Assembly (NCBI GenBank): GCA_934045075.1
Contig: OW203727.1
Location: 21,170,811 to 21,234,810 of the forward strand
Origin: Yponomeuta sedellus
Taxonomy: Eukaryota; Arthropoda; Insecta; Lepidoptera; Yponomeutidae
DNA: 64,000 nucleotides
Direction of reading: 5' to 3'
Of the stretch, positions 9,940 to 19,667 are shown one piece after another (positions within the stretch are counted from its first letter, which is position 1; each line of letters opens with the position of its first letter). The notes below the pieces were generated by a model. It had not been told where the DNA came from, searched no databases, and saw nothing but the letters and a program-made list of their open reading frames with translations. Both the position numbers and the translations under genes were made by a program.

Positions 9940-10100
9940 TCTATATAAAAGTATTCTACTGTAATTGTGTATGTTACTGAACTCCTCCTAAACGGCTGGA
10001 CAGATTTCAATGTTTTTTTTGTACGTGTTTGGATGGCGCCCTGGATGGTTTAGAAACACAAATCAGCCCGGCAGATGGTGCTGCATTTAGTTCATCTAGT
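9940..10100 (+). mobile_element. Putative short Helitron-like element
   Basis: Starts with TC after an A and ends CATCTAGT. The interior has the lepidopteran repeat phrase GAACTCCTCCTAAACGGCTG. No clear 3' hairpin, so assignment is by termini and resemblance. Confidence 0.35.
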
Positions 10101-10548
10101 GTTATATATATTCTTCATTGCCATCCATTAATTCGTAATATTATTACATAACATTGTTACAAAGGCAAAATAATGTCTCTCAACCTTTGCAGAGTGTGTT
10201 TAAAATGACATAATGTTATGTGAGGAGGAACCCAAGGAATCGTGTTTTTTTTTCAAATCCGACTGCCATTTTTTTCTGTTGTAATAATTACATAGGTGGA
10301 TCCACGGACGATTTACCGGTCAAATGCCAGTTTTATCGACGCAAATCACAGCCCACTGCGGACGCTCTAGCCTAATGGAATTTGCAATCACGCGTCCGAC
10401 AGAATGAATAACGACAACTTTTTTGCCGCGGTTAAGTTGTTAGTGATGCACAATGTTGCCTGACTGCTCAGGAAACGAGTTGATGCACTAGGTTTTGTGT
10501 GAAAACGCGGGTGCTGTCATAGAGCAAACCATACCGCACGTTAACGTG
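10101..10548. other. No recognisable feature
   Basis: Unassigned flank of the RTE fragment. A G-poor, T-rich stretch lies near 10240-10280. Confidence 0.5.
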
Positions 10549-10729
10549 TTCTTGAGTGGAGACCGCGACTCGGCAAACGTAGTGTAGGACGCCCTCCGAC
10601 AAGGTGGGATTACGATCTTCAAAAAACTGCCAGCAGATGATGGATGCCGCAAGCTGAAGACAGAGCGCTATGGTGCTCATTAAGGGAGGGCTATGTCCAG
10701 CAGTGGACAAGTATAGTCTGACGACGATA
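10549..10729 (+). pseudogene. RTE reverse transcriptase C-terminal fragment with 3' end
   Basis: Frame-shifted remnant of the RTE C terminus. The DNA reads GTGTTCTTGAGTGGAGACCG (VLEWRP) then GTAGTGTAGGACGCCCTCCG (SVGRPP), and ends GTCCAGCAGTGGACAAGTAT with (GAC)n. Disabled by base changes and 5' truncation. Confidence 0.85.
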
Positions 10730-10789
10730 ACTGACATTACGGGTCAGTTATAAATATCACGTAGAGATAGATAGAGAACTTTATCTTAC

Positions 10790-10925
10790 ACCAGCTAAGC
10801 TCACTTTGCCACGGCTGTATGATTTTAACTATTACCTTAAGTGTGTTCTTTAACTGGCCATGTTATTATTTTTAAGATTTTATGTGTGTTGTGGTATTTG
10901 AATAAATGATTTTCTATTCTATTCT
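10790..10925 (+). mobile_element. LINE-type 3' tail with (TTCTA)n end
   Basis: GTGTTGTGGTATTTGAATAA then ATGATTTTCTATTCTATTCT. A 3' UTR and terminal microsatellite of a non-LTR element not otherwise seen here. Confidence 0.5.
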
Positions 10926-10974
10926 ATTTTAATGTAAACGTTAAAACGAGGTTTAGTAAACGTAAAAATATTTG

Positions 10975-11190
10975 GCTCTTGCATCTACGCCATGAGATGA
11001 TTTAGGCAGCGTCCAGTGGTACCTTCACTCAAACTAGATGGGTGAAAGCACCACTCGGATGGTGCAGTGCCGGGAATTTATGTTCGATAGAGTAGGCTTG
11101 CCCCGCACCTACACCATCCTGACTGCTTAGTTGGCCTACCCCACAGGCAAGACTAGTCAATACGTGCGGAGCCAACTAAGTTGCCTCCAT
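10975..11190 (-). mobile_element. tSINE-4, 3' part
   Basis: Reversed: TTGCATCTACGCCATGAGAT, CAGCGTCCAGTGGTACC, ACTAGATGGGTGAAAGCACC, CACCTACACCATCCTGAC and AAGACTAGTCAATACGTGCG. Confidence 0.8.
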
Positions 11191-11593
11191 TCTTATTGTT
11201 AGTAAAACAGCTGGTAGCGTTTAGTAAATAACACACTATAATAAATTATCCATACCCTCCAACATTGTGTTCTAATTGACTGTTGCATATATTTCGTTGA
11301 CCGCGTCTTCGCTTACCATCAGGCGTCACTGTGGTCAAGGGTCTGTTTTACTAAAAAAATATATCGTACCTATGTAATTATAAGTAATTATATTCCCGCA
11401 CTCTTTGCTATTTAGTATCAATATATTTTCGATTTAATTATTTATGTACAATTGATAGAAGAAAAGAAAAGAAAGAAAAATATATTTATTTGACGAGACA
11501 ATACTCAAAAACACAAAATCAATTGTAAATCAAATCAATTGTACATGCACGTACCGACCATATTCTTCATGCGATCTACTCCATCCAAAAGTT
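11191..11593. other. Mostly unassigned; possible reversed LINE tail
   Basis: AAAGAAAAATATATTTATTTG near 11473 resembles a reversed LINE tail. CGTCTTCGCTTACCATCAGG near 11305 matches the repeat that also follows the 5S-SINE at 59730. Confidence 0.35.
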
Positions 11594-11722
11594 TTCTGGA
11601 AGAGATCGCTCTCAGCGATAAGACTGCCAATTGTACCACGTTACTTAGATTTAAGAAATAATGGTTGTATTCTTTTTCCGGTTGTGCTTTAGTGTTCTCT
11701 ATCTTTACAAATCTATCTATCT
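11594..11722 (+). mobile_element. LINE-M 3' tail
   Basis: TTCTGGAAGAGATCGCTC, GCGATAAGACTGCCAATTG, then TAGTGTTCTCTATC and CTATCTATCTA. Confidence 0.7.
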
Positions 11723-11853
11723 AAAGACGGGGTAACAGAATGAATAACTATCAAATATGTTGCATAAACACTAATACGAGGTCAACGACTAATTGTAGAC
11801 AATTACGTGGGTTGCGGCCGAAAAGAAATACGAAATTATGTAACATAAATTAA

Positions 11854-12232
11854 TCCGCGCTTGTGGCCTAGTCGAACCGAGTGATTAGCTCGAATGATAG
11901 GAATCAATCACTCGAGTTAAGCAATAACAGGCGCGGTCAGGTGCAGGATGGGTGACCGTCCTGTGACTACCGACAGTGGCATTTTTCTGAGCGCTTCCGT
12001 GCTTGGCAAGGCACGTTAAGATGTTGGTGCCAGCTGTCATGTAATGACAGTCGTTAAGCCAGGTCAGAGGCCTTATGGGCGGCTTGATAACTTCTGACAG
12101 TAAGGCCCGCCACTGTTGTACAATCCTCCACCAACCCGGACTTGGCCCCCGTGGTGGAGTATGGCCTAACCTTCCTGCGTCGCAGGAAGAGACCCGTGCC
12201 TCAGCATTGCGGACATACAAGGGTTGATATCG
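11854..12232 (+). mobile_element. 5S-SINE type A, full length (379 bp), 9-bp TSD
   Basis: Head CCGCGCTTGTGGCCTAGTCG; 5S-like promoter segment 11915-11958; middle GGCACGTTAAGATGTTGGTG ... GGCGGCTTGATAACTTCTGA; 3' region CCCGTGGTGGAGTATGG ... ACATACAAGGGTTGATATCG. The TSD ATAAATTAA lies at 11845-11853 and 12233-12241, which fixes both ends. No reading frame is conserved among copies, consistent with a non-coding SINE. The 3' CAGCA(T/G)TG-GGACATA motif suggests use of an RTE-type LINE. Confidence 0.92.
11915..11958 (+). promoter_or_regulatory. 5S rRNA-like internal promoter (box A to box C)
   Basis: AGTTAAGCAA at 11915 matches the 5S rRNA box A region, and GGATGGGTGACCG at 11946-11958 matches the box C region. 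The 31-base spacing between them equals that of animal 5S rRNA genes as I know them. In real 5S genes this region binds TFIIIA and directs RNA polymerase III; that it does so here is inferred. Confidence 0.8.
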
Positions 12233-12241
12233 ATAAATTAA

Positions 12242-12847
12242 CCAAAATTACGATAGGTACTAATGGCTGACTATGCTAGTAGCCTATTCGAAGTATGTAT
12301 ATGGAATGACAAAAGTAAAACTAGGTATAAACTCGTGTAAAACGAGCAAAAAGTGCTGCGTCATCTGGCTGGTGTCGCACCGAGCTGTTGTTCACCATAT
12401 TAATGTTAAAGTCCGTATCTAACAAGACCCTACAAGAAAACGACTGGTTGTTTGCCAACGTCCTTTTACCAAAAACAAACGTCTCTCTACAAAACATCGT
12501 CACACTTCGAGTTAATTCAAGTTCTCTAGTGTCGGACAAAGAAAGCTACTGCTTACGAGTCTTACGACGCCCATTGACCGGGGCTACTGCGCTGGCTTGA
12601 GAACAATGTTGCCCGAGCTGAGGGATATTTGCACTTGAACATGCCTCCGGGTGATTTGAGGGGACTTAGCGCCTGCGGCAAGCGGGCGTTTTGTGCTGGT
12701 ATTGTGGGGAGCAAAAATATTGTGATAAATGAAATGGCGTTTCCAATAGAATACATAATGATCTAGATACAAACACACACACACACACCCACTCAAGTAT
12801 TTAACAAAGAAAAAATCGGACAGAAAATTTAACAGCAAGTAAGCACC
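12242..12847. other. No supported gene
   Basis: Overlapping short frames at 12321-12838 on both strands show no recognisable domain. A (CA)n run lies at 12770-12788. The block 12610-12750 is GC-richer and could be an unrecognised repeat. Confidence 0.4.
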
Positions 12848-13072
12848 AATTTAGAGGCTAAAAATTCCACCCATGCCGGGATTCGAACCCGCGACCTCTG
12901 GCTATCCGCGCCAGCCATAGGCCAACTAAGCTAATGGGCGACTCACCGGCATCAGTGAAATTTTGAACCTCTTTACAACATTCTCTGTATTACGTACATT
13001 TACGTACGTTTTAGCCTCTAAATAGTTTTATTTAAAATTGTCCTTAGCACGGGTTAGTGCATTAAAAATAAT
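12848..13072. mobile_element. tSINE-1 inverted arrangement
   Basis: A reversed tRNA head (GGGATTCGAACCCGCGACC) and partial body up to GTATTACGTACA are followed by a plus-strand tail (GCCTCTAAATAG ... CACGGGTTAGTGCATTAAAA). Two oppositely oriented pieces are fused. Confidence 0.75.
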
Positions 13073-13075
13073 ATA

Positions 13076-13403
13076 AGCAAGTGAGCACACAAAAAGAGTG
13101 AAATAAATAAGCACCAGCAAATCAAGAGTTTTCGGGTGTTTCTACTTGAGAAGTATCTCTAGTTTCCTAACAAAATTGATTGTAATCGTGGTAATCGAGC
13201 TAAGGGTAATTTTGGTATCTTAATCAGCCTTCGAATTACTTACCTAACGTACGTTTCAAAATATCTATGTATTTGTCAGTTCGGCGTAGATTAAGTTGAA
13301 GAAAACCTTACAGTGGAGACGTTACTTAGATTTAACACTGACAATGATAGCGAAACCAGAACTATGCTTCCTTAGATATTTTACGGTAATAATTATAACT
13401 TTA
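13076..13403. other. No recognisable feature
   Basis: AT-rich flank; nothing supported. Confidence 0.5.
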
Positions 13404-13572
13404 ATCTGCCTACCGTGCAAGAGGTCGCGGGTTTGAACCCCGGCTGGGGACAAAAGAATCCCAGGTCTTGGATGTTTACACGTTTGTGATCTCATTGTTT
13501 CTGGTTTCCACGACACAGGGTATTTTAGTGTGGGGCCAGAAGCAAAGTATGTGAATGTTTGTGAATGTTAAA
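13404..13572 (+). mobile_element. tSINE-3, 5'-truncated
   Basis: Starts inside the tRNA-like head (CTGCCTACCGTGCAAGAGG, box B GGTTTGAACCCC), continues AATCCCAGGTCTTGGATG and ends GGGGCCAGAAGC ... GTGAATGTTA. Confidence 0.75.
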
Positions 13573-14162
13573 TTTAGTAATTTTAACTTAACATTTTTTT
13601 ATATCATTTGTTAACGGTGAAAATAACTTTCGCTGAGACCCTCAATATCTGACATATTATTCCCATATCACAGTGCTTGAAATAACTAATCCGCGGTGAC
13701 TACGCGTGTTGATTAAGCTCTCTCTCTCTCTCTCTCTTTCTCAAATATGTTTTGTGCCCTACGAGTATTTACCGTGCCAAGCCTGTTAAGTTCAGTATTT
13801 TTTTCTACTTTTACTTTGTTATAAGTAACAACTCTACACTGGGGGGAAAATGAAAACCACGTCCAGCTTTCGCTGAGTTTTGTCATCCATTACAATTTTG
13901 TAGGCTTTACCTACGACAATTTTTAGGGTATATTGTAATAAAACAATTTAAAGGTTTTATTATACTTGGAAATAAAAGCATTCAATTTAAATTTACGACG
14001 CAGGTACTTGTCATACAATAAAGAATATTCTATCTATCTATCTATAGAGGCATTTTTATGACTATTATTAGTGATAATTTAGTATGTTCCAAGTGCTTAT
14101 GAAGGCTTAGTTCGAAAATAATTATTCAGATACTATTTAGAAGAAAATATATTTTTTTAATC
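13573..14162. other. Unassigned; (CT)n run and a LINE-M tail scrap
   Basis: A (CT)n microsatellite lies at 13718-13737. CATACAATAAAGAATATTCT followed by (ATCT)n at 14012-14044 is the last ~30 bp of a LINE-M tail. Nothing else supported. Confidence 0.5.
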
Positions 14163-14204
14163 ATAAAATATGGCGGGCTAGCAGTGGACTAATATAGCCC
14201 GAAG
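14163..14204 (+). mobile_element. RTE 3'-end scrap
   Basis: TAGCAGTGGACTAATATAGC followed by CCGAAGAAGAAAA is the RTE/RTE-SINE terminus. Confidence 0.6.
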
Positions 14205-14787
14205 AAGAAAATGCGGCGTTCCAACCGCCCGTTAGCATAGCAGTCCATCGTGTTTGTAACACTCGCCGAAACAAATAGCGCTGAAGAGCGATGTTTGTTT
14301 GGGATGTTTTTGTACGGCATTGTGCTTCGAGCGGCTTCTAACCACTTGGGACAAGCAACGTAATTCCAGCGGGTTGTGTGAAGAACGAAGCAATGGGTTA
14401 AGGGACGTGTCCACTGACTCAAGAGGAAAGTTTAATTTTTCTTCGGTAACAGCTGATAGAATTTGCAAATCCATTTTGTTGTTTGTAGCATCATAACAAG
14501 ATGTTGAGTCTTGAGTGTCTAAATTGTAGAATTGTTTAAATTGTAAGGGTGTTATTTATAAAAACATGATTCCGAGAACGACTCTTACAGAGGCAGTTTG
14601 CCTCTGAGGAGTCGTCAGCCTGTGGTAAAAGGGAAGACAACCAGAGATGATTTGCGACGTTCATTTTAACTTTTTTTAAGCTACTCCAACTGTCAAATGC
14701 ATACATGTTTTGACACTTTGGAGTCGTCTAAATGTATCTCCATAGAGTGGCATGTTACGTAATAGAAGGGCTGAAATACGTGCAACT
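14205..14787. other. No supported gene
   Basis: A GC-moderate block at 14211-14460 has overlapping frames on both strands (65-80 codons) without a recognisable domain. It may be an unrecognised repeat. Confidence 0.4.
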
Positions 14788-14799
14788 CAGTACTGACTT

Positions 14800-14915
14800 C
14801 TTCTTCTTCTTCAGGCTATATTAGTCCACTGCTGGACATAGCCCTCCCCTAATGAGCGCCATAGCGCAACGTTGTGCCATCATTAGGCGGTAATGCCCAT
14901 AATCCCTACGCTGGG
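14800..14915 (-). mobile_element. RTE-SINE insertion, 12-bp TSD
   Basis: Reversed: (TTC)n CAGGCTATATTAGTCC ... CCCATAATCCCTACGCTGGG. TSD CAGTACTGACTT at 14788-14799 and 14916-14927. Confidence 0.9.
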
Positions 14916-14927
14916 CAGTACTGACTT

Positions 14928-15302
14928 GCAGCTTTATTTTTAGTTTACAGGCAGAATGCGTACGTATCCTTATGCCATTCAGTTTCCATTTTCAATTGCA
15001 GAATAGTATCTTTAGGGATTTACGACAGGAAGTTGTGAGCTGCACTGTTAAATTTTATGTTTTTTCTTTCAACCGTTTCGTTGTGATCCACGCGTATGTA
15101 TTTGGCTCCTTCTGATTTGAGTGGGAAGAAAAATATGTGTGTGTACGCGCGCGTGTGTGGGTGTGTTTGTTTGTGCGTAGTTACCGTGCATGTAGGCGTA
15201 TACTTTATGTATGTTTATAATTGCTATATGTATAATATGCAATGGTTTATGGTTGTGGTTAAGTATATTATTATATTTATATTTGCACACGACCCATCTC
15301 AC
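14928..15302. other. Unassigned with GT-rich stretch
   Basis: A GTGTGT/GCGCGC-rich low-complexity run lies near 15132-15178. Frames over it are compositional. Confidence 0.55.
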
Positions 15303-15836
15303 CATTGCAAGTTGTCTGGAAGAAATTGTTCTAAGCAATAAAGCCAACAATTGTAGGTACTGCATCTATGTAATTATTTTATGTTTATATTCTTTTTAAT
15401 GCACTAACCCGTGCTAAGGAAAATTAAAGAAAAAACAATTTTGAGGCTAAAAATTCCACCCACGCCGGGATTCGAACCCGCGACCTCTGGCTATCCGTGC
15501 CAGCGCTCGTTCCAACTGAGTTAATGGGCGACTCACCGGCATCAGTGAAATTTCGAACCTCTTTACAATATTCTCTGTATAACGTACAGGCAGCGACATC
15601 TGGCTGAAGTAAATTGCATCACTTGCAGCCCCGAGTACCTAGTTTGTAGTTAGGTTTTACATCGGAATGATATCGCTGTTCCCACATGATTATATTCTTT
15701 ATAATGCACTAACCCGTGCTGAGGACAATTTTAAAAACCTATCTAGAGGCTCAAAATTCCACCCATGCCGTGATTCGAATAATTTATGTTTGTTTTTTTC
15801 TGGTGTACAGTAAAGAATATTCTTATCTTATCTTAT
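15303..15836 (+). mobile_element. LINE-M 3' tail split by tSINE-1
   Basis: The first part 15303-15386 (AGTTGTCTGGAAGAAATTG ... ATTTTATGTTT) and the second part 15783-15836 (TTTATGTTTG ... GGTGTACAGTAAAGAATATT, TCTTA repeats) form one LINE-M tail interrupted by the tSINE-1 at 15387-15782. Confidence 0.8.
15387..15782 (-). mobile_element. tSINE-1 dimer inserted as one unit
   Basis: Minus-strand order: end of tRNA head 1 (GATTCGAATCACGGCATGGG), tail, ~200-bp body, complete tRNA head 2 (box A TTAACTCAGTTGG, box B GGTTCGAATCC), tail. The whole block is bounded by a single repeat TTTATGTTT (15378-15386 and 15783-15791) within LINE-M, so the dimer appears to have retrotransposed as one molecule. 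Confidence 0.78.
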
Positions 15837-16234
15837 TTCACGAGCTGCTTGAGTTCCTGATCGGATTGTAAAAACTTAATAAATGAGTAGCCACATTGAT
15901 CCACGAGGACTGCATCGAGTCCCTAAGTATCATAGCGGATCCCCCTCACTTCTCTTTGTTACACTGAAGTACCAGATTGATTCACAATGCATTTCAACGC
16001 ATTCAAGTTTTTACAGAGAGATCACTTCAAAATCTTTTTCTAGTTTCAATTCGTTGTCAATTCTACAAAAAAATTAAAACTGAGCTGGAAATGAAAAAAC
16101 CTGACTAGAAAGCATTAACTATCAACCAACAGCGGGACCAACCTAGACACCTCACAATTTTAAAATTTGGGTACCGATTGCTTAGTAATTAATGATCTGT
16201 TGTTAATCACCCCAGTCGGAATGTTGATGATTTA
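15837..16234. other. No recognisable feature
   Basis: A 64-codon frame at 15883-16077 has no recognisable motif. Confidence 0.5.
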
Positions 16235-16419
16235 TCTTCTATAAAATAAAAAAGAAACGCTGAATAAGTTGGTAAGCGCAAATCTCGACAGCAGCTGAAC
16301 CGATAGCGCTAATCCTTTTTTTAGAATATTCCTTGAAGTACGAGGATGGTTCTTACGAGGAGAAAAAAAAAATTAAGAATCGACCGTTGGGCGGTACGAA
16401 GTTCGCTGGGTCAGCTAGT
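16235..16419 (+). mobile_element. Hel-A, short Helitron-like element
   Basis: TC start after A, interior GTAAGCGCAAATCTCGACAG ... GAAGTACGAGGATGGTTCTT ... GGCGGTACGAAGTTCGCTGG, end TCAGCTAGT. Same family as 27357-27551 and 44054-44237. No target duplication, as expected for Helitrons. The 3' hairpin is weak. Confidence 0.55.
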
Positions 16420-16767
16420 ATAATACATTTTAGTTTTTATTTTTATCTTGTAAGTGATTTCCTTTTTGATTTCAAATTTCAGCCTATGTATGATACTCGC
16501 AAATATACGACGAATCGATTGAGATCTTAACAACAACGTTTGTTTCATCCAATTTCCTTGGATGTTATTTATCAAAATCTGACAGTTGGCAAAGGATTAT
16601 GAGGAATCATACCAACATACTGAGAGGCACACGCGTTCCTTTTTGGTTTTATCCAAGTTTGTGATATGCTTGCCTGGTTACTATACACACAGGGCATCCT
16701 AGTTTTGGATCAGTCAAGTGATTGTGTCGTGTGGAAATCATAATTATTGCATAGGTAATTATTACCA
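16420..16767. other. Unassigned; fragment of another SINE
   Basis: 16655-16740 (TTTGTGATATGCTTGCCTGG ... GGGCATCCTAGTTTTGGATC) is related to 62755-62840 and probably belongs to a further tRNA-type SINE family. The rest is unassigned. Confidence 0.4.
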
Positions 16768-16942
16768 ATTAGGGGATGTATTAGCAGAGGGGAAGACAAA
16801 AAGGGCCCGGAACCGGCGTGGCTGCATGCAATGACCAATCAACGTTGATGAAGTGAAGGTGATCTGTCAGGATCGTGGCAAGTGGCATTCCCTGGTCTCT
16901 GTCTTCCTCTCTGGGATACAGGCGTGATGTTATGTTATGTTA
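16768..16942 (+). mobile_element. LINE-N C-terminal/3' fragment
   Basis: Carries the end of the LINE-N frame (AACGTTGATGAAG = NVDEA; GATCTGTCAGGATCGTGGCA) and the tail GGCGTGATGTTATGTTATG. Confidence 0.8.
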
Positions 16943-16950
16943 ATTAATTA

Positions 16951-17196
16951 AATAAATATTACATATTCATGGACATATTACACAGGTCTCGTTAGCCCTA
17001 TACTAAGTACAACTAAATGACTTGTGTCATAAGTGCTAACTCGACGATAGATTTAATACAATAAATACATAGAAAGCATTCAAGACCCGAGATGAACTAG
17101 AAAAGTTCGTTTCCTAGTTTGACCCGGCCGGGGATCGGACCTGAGACCTTCGGTTTTACAGTCAGCGTGCCAAACCGCTGTGCCACCGAGGCCGTC
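16951..17196 (-). mobile_element. tSINE-2, near full length
   Basis: The minus-strand head GCCTCGGTGGCACAGCGGTT ... CTGACTGTAAAACC ... box B GGTCCGATCCCC is tRNA-like (the ACTGTA loop recalls tRNA-Tyr). The body contains ACTAGGAAACGAACTTTTCT and GTTAGCACTTATGACACAAG, and the end is ATATTTATT-rich. Confidence 0.82.
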
Positions 17197-17570
17197 AACA
17201 TTATTAGAAAAATAAACAATTATCATATGGGCTATCTCAATCATCATCCATCGTGTCTTTTTCAATTCAAATTTCCGTACCGAAAGTAGGTATCCCAAGA
17301 AGCCGAATAAACAAATTAAATTCCACTTCCTCCCCATTTTGATTACAAAGGAACAAGCCTGAATAACTGTCTCGTAGCGTTACACGTCACTTTACAAATT
17401 ACAATCTCTTCCGAACATGCCCTTTGAGACGGAAAAGGTTTGTTCGAATCGTCCTTGCATTCAAAGGAAAATGCCCATTAGGTCACACAAAATATTATAC
17501 CTTCATCAAGCAACCTAATTCTACAGCGCCCTTAAATGCTACGTAGTAAATATCAGAGGATCGGTTTCCG
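17197..17570. other. No recognisable feature
   Basis: AT-rich; an 85-codon minus frame reaching into tSINE-2 is not credible as a gene. Confidence 0.5.
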
Positions 17571-17800
17571 GTCAGAAGTTGTCATACCGCCCGTACGGCC
17601 TGACATGGGTTAACGACTGCCATTACATGACAGCCGGCACCAACGGCTTAGTGTGCCTTGCGAAGCACGCAAGCGCTCGCAAAAATGCCACTAGCGGTAG
17701 TCACGGGATGATCACCCATCCTGCACCTCACCGAGCCTGTTGTTGCTTAACTCAAGTGATTGATTCCAATCACTCGATTCGTCTAGGCCGCGAGCGCTTC
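17571..17800 (-). mobile_element. 5S-SINE type A, 3'-truncated
   Basis: Contains head and 5S-like motifs on the minus strand (AGTTAAGCAAC; GGATGGGTGATC) and ends at AACTTCTGAC, the same internal point as the 6481-6712 copy. The RTE-like tail is missing. Confidence 0.85.
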
Positions 17801-18447
17801 GTTTTACTACGTTAATTACGTTTTAACTAACAAATAACCGCGAAATACCGTGGCGGTAACACAGCTAACATTATGGGAACCTTTGTCGCAGCCATATCTC
17901 GGGGCGATTTATTTCACTATTTAAATTGTTTAACATTGTACAGAGCGAGTGTGTTTTGTTATTTTAGTGCTTTCCCTACTTGGCTTTGATATTATTTTGT
18001 TGATAAAACTCTCGTGGATTTCGTTTTAAAACTTATTCTTCTGACAGTCAGTGAGTTTTATTTTTACGTGGCAAATAGTTTGGCGACACAGAACTTTTCT
18101 TGCCATCCGCAAAGTTTTTCAGTAAACTACAGTAAACTTAGTCGGACGCGAATATCATATGTTTTCTGAAAATAAAATAAGCGGAAACGTAACCTATATG
18201 CGTAAAATTCGTATAATGTATGTGGACCGTTTTTGTTACGCTATTCGAATATTACGTTAGAATTTCAATTAGTTTACGTTGGAAGTTTTTGTACACAAAT
18301 TTATTATTTTTGTTCCGGGACTGAGTAACTATCTATTTTATGTTTGGTGCTATTATTCCATTACAAAATTACGCTTTGAATCTATTGTGAATGTTTTAAT
18401 TTGGAAATAAATTGGACGAGCGCTGGCACGTCCGCTTGCGGAGCGCA
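17801..18447. other. No recognisable feature
   Basis: AT-rich unique-looking sequence. Confidence 0.5.
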
Positions 18448-18605
18448 GACGGAGCTCGCGTCGTCGGTTGCTCGTCTCACACAGTGTGAGACAAGCAACC
18501 GACGACGCGAGCTCCGTCTCTGCTTACCATGATTAAGCTCTGCGAATCGGAGCGAAACCTGGTCGGACTTTCCCGATATGATGTGCTTGTACAATGTGTT
18601 GTGCT
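18448..18605 (+). mobile_element. Family L foldback, second arrangement
   Basis: Arm 18448-18482 (GACGGAGCTCGCGTCGTCGG...) pairs with 18484-18518 with one mismatch over 35 bp. It continues into CTTACCATGATTAAGCTCTG and CCTGGTCGGACTT as at 9638 and 41112. The foldback point differs from that of the 41072 copy. Confidence 0.75.
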
Positions 18606-19050
18606 TACGAAAGTTAGTTCAAAAATACCAACTTGATTTTTACTAGTTAATTTTTTTACAGTCATTGTGCATTTTATTACCAGACTGCGCCATAAAGAGC
18701 GTTATTATGTTCAAGTGTATGTATGTATAATATATTTCACTGACACGCCCTGTATCATAAATGGCTTGGTGAATGAACGCTTGAGAGGTGGAAAAATCAT
18801 GCTAGCTATCGAAATGACAAAATTGTTGGTTTTGGCGTCATATTATTTGTCACAAAATTATGTATTTAAATGTGGAAGATAGACATAACAATTTAGTCTT
18901 AATTATGACGACAAAATAAATAAACACTCAGTCCCTTTTTGTGTTTATTATATTTTTTTTCATCTGAAGCAAAACATGCGTCTGAGGTGTTCAAATACCT
19001 TTACGCTTACTAGCCACGGAGGGCATGCGTTGTAATTAAGCCCATAAGTA
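18606..19050. other. No recognisable gene
   Basis: 18990-19045 (CAAATACCTTTACGC ... GGGCATGCGTTGTAATTAAG) is repeated at 19268-19335, so part of this is an old repeat. A 71-codon frame at 18667-18882 has no motif. Confidence 0.4.
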
Positions 19051-19214
19051 TAAAAAACCTACCTATTTAGAGGCTAAAATTTCCGCCCATGCCGGGATTC
19101 GAACCCGCGACCTCTGGCTATCCGTGCCAGAACTCTTTCCAACTGAGCTAATGGGCGACTCACCGGCATCAGTGAAATTTCGAACCTCTTTACAATATTC
19201 TCTGTATAACGTAC
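19051..19214 (-). mobile_element. tSINE-1 with partial body
   Basis: Reversed tail, tRNA head (GGGATTCGAACCCGCGACC; CCAACTGAGCTAATGGGCG), and start of the body up to TCTGTATAACGTACAG. Confidence 0.8.
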
Positions 19215-19351
19215 AGAGTAAGTAAACATAAGAATGCTTAAAAATTTGACCATCATCATCATAGTATCAAATACCTTAGCGCTTAGAATTGCCAATCCAC
19301 GGTGGGCATGCGTGGTAATTAAGCCCACAAATATACTTAAAAAAATATCAT

Positions 19352-19420
19352 CATCATCTTAATCTGCCGGTGTCAGTTCACTGGACATAGGCCTCTTCCA
19401 ATACACGTCACTGAGCTTTG
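19352..19420 (-). mobile_element. RTE-like LINE tail scrap
   Basis: (ATC)n then GTTCACTGGACATAGGCCTC is the reversed RTE-type terminus common in Lepidoptera; a different family from the main RTE here. Confidence 0.5.
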
Positions 19421-19539
19421 CAAATGTCGTCGCTCAAAAAGAAACATCGCTCTGTATCTACGTTATTAGATGATTTATATAGCGTCCATTCAGTTAACTA
19501 TACCTATAAAAACCATGAACCCATGAAAAACCAGATATA

Positions 19540-19655
19540 TCTAGAAAAAACCATTTCCCAGGCACTACAGCGTCGGAGTGGTCCCTTCACCCATCTAGTG
19601 TGAGTGAGGATACCACTGGACGCTGTATAAATCATCTCATTACGTAGATGCAAAA
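19540..19655 (+). mobile_element. tSINE-4, 3' end
   Basis: TTTCCCAGGCACTACAGCG, ACCCATCTAGTGTGAGTGAG, GGACGCTGTATAAATC, ending ATGCAAAAATGCC. Lies tail-to-tail with the next copy. Confidence 0.8.
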
Positions 19656-19667
19656 ATGCCAATCATA

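Noticed and set aside
11915..11958. Possible genuine 5S rRNA gene
   Set aside because: Only the internal promoter region matches; the 5' ~48 nt and the 3' end of 5S rRNA are absent and the sequence continues into SINE.
12321..12838. Overlapping sense/antisense frames as genes
   Set aside because: Short, overlapping on both strands, no motif; chance frames in moderately GC-rich DNA.
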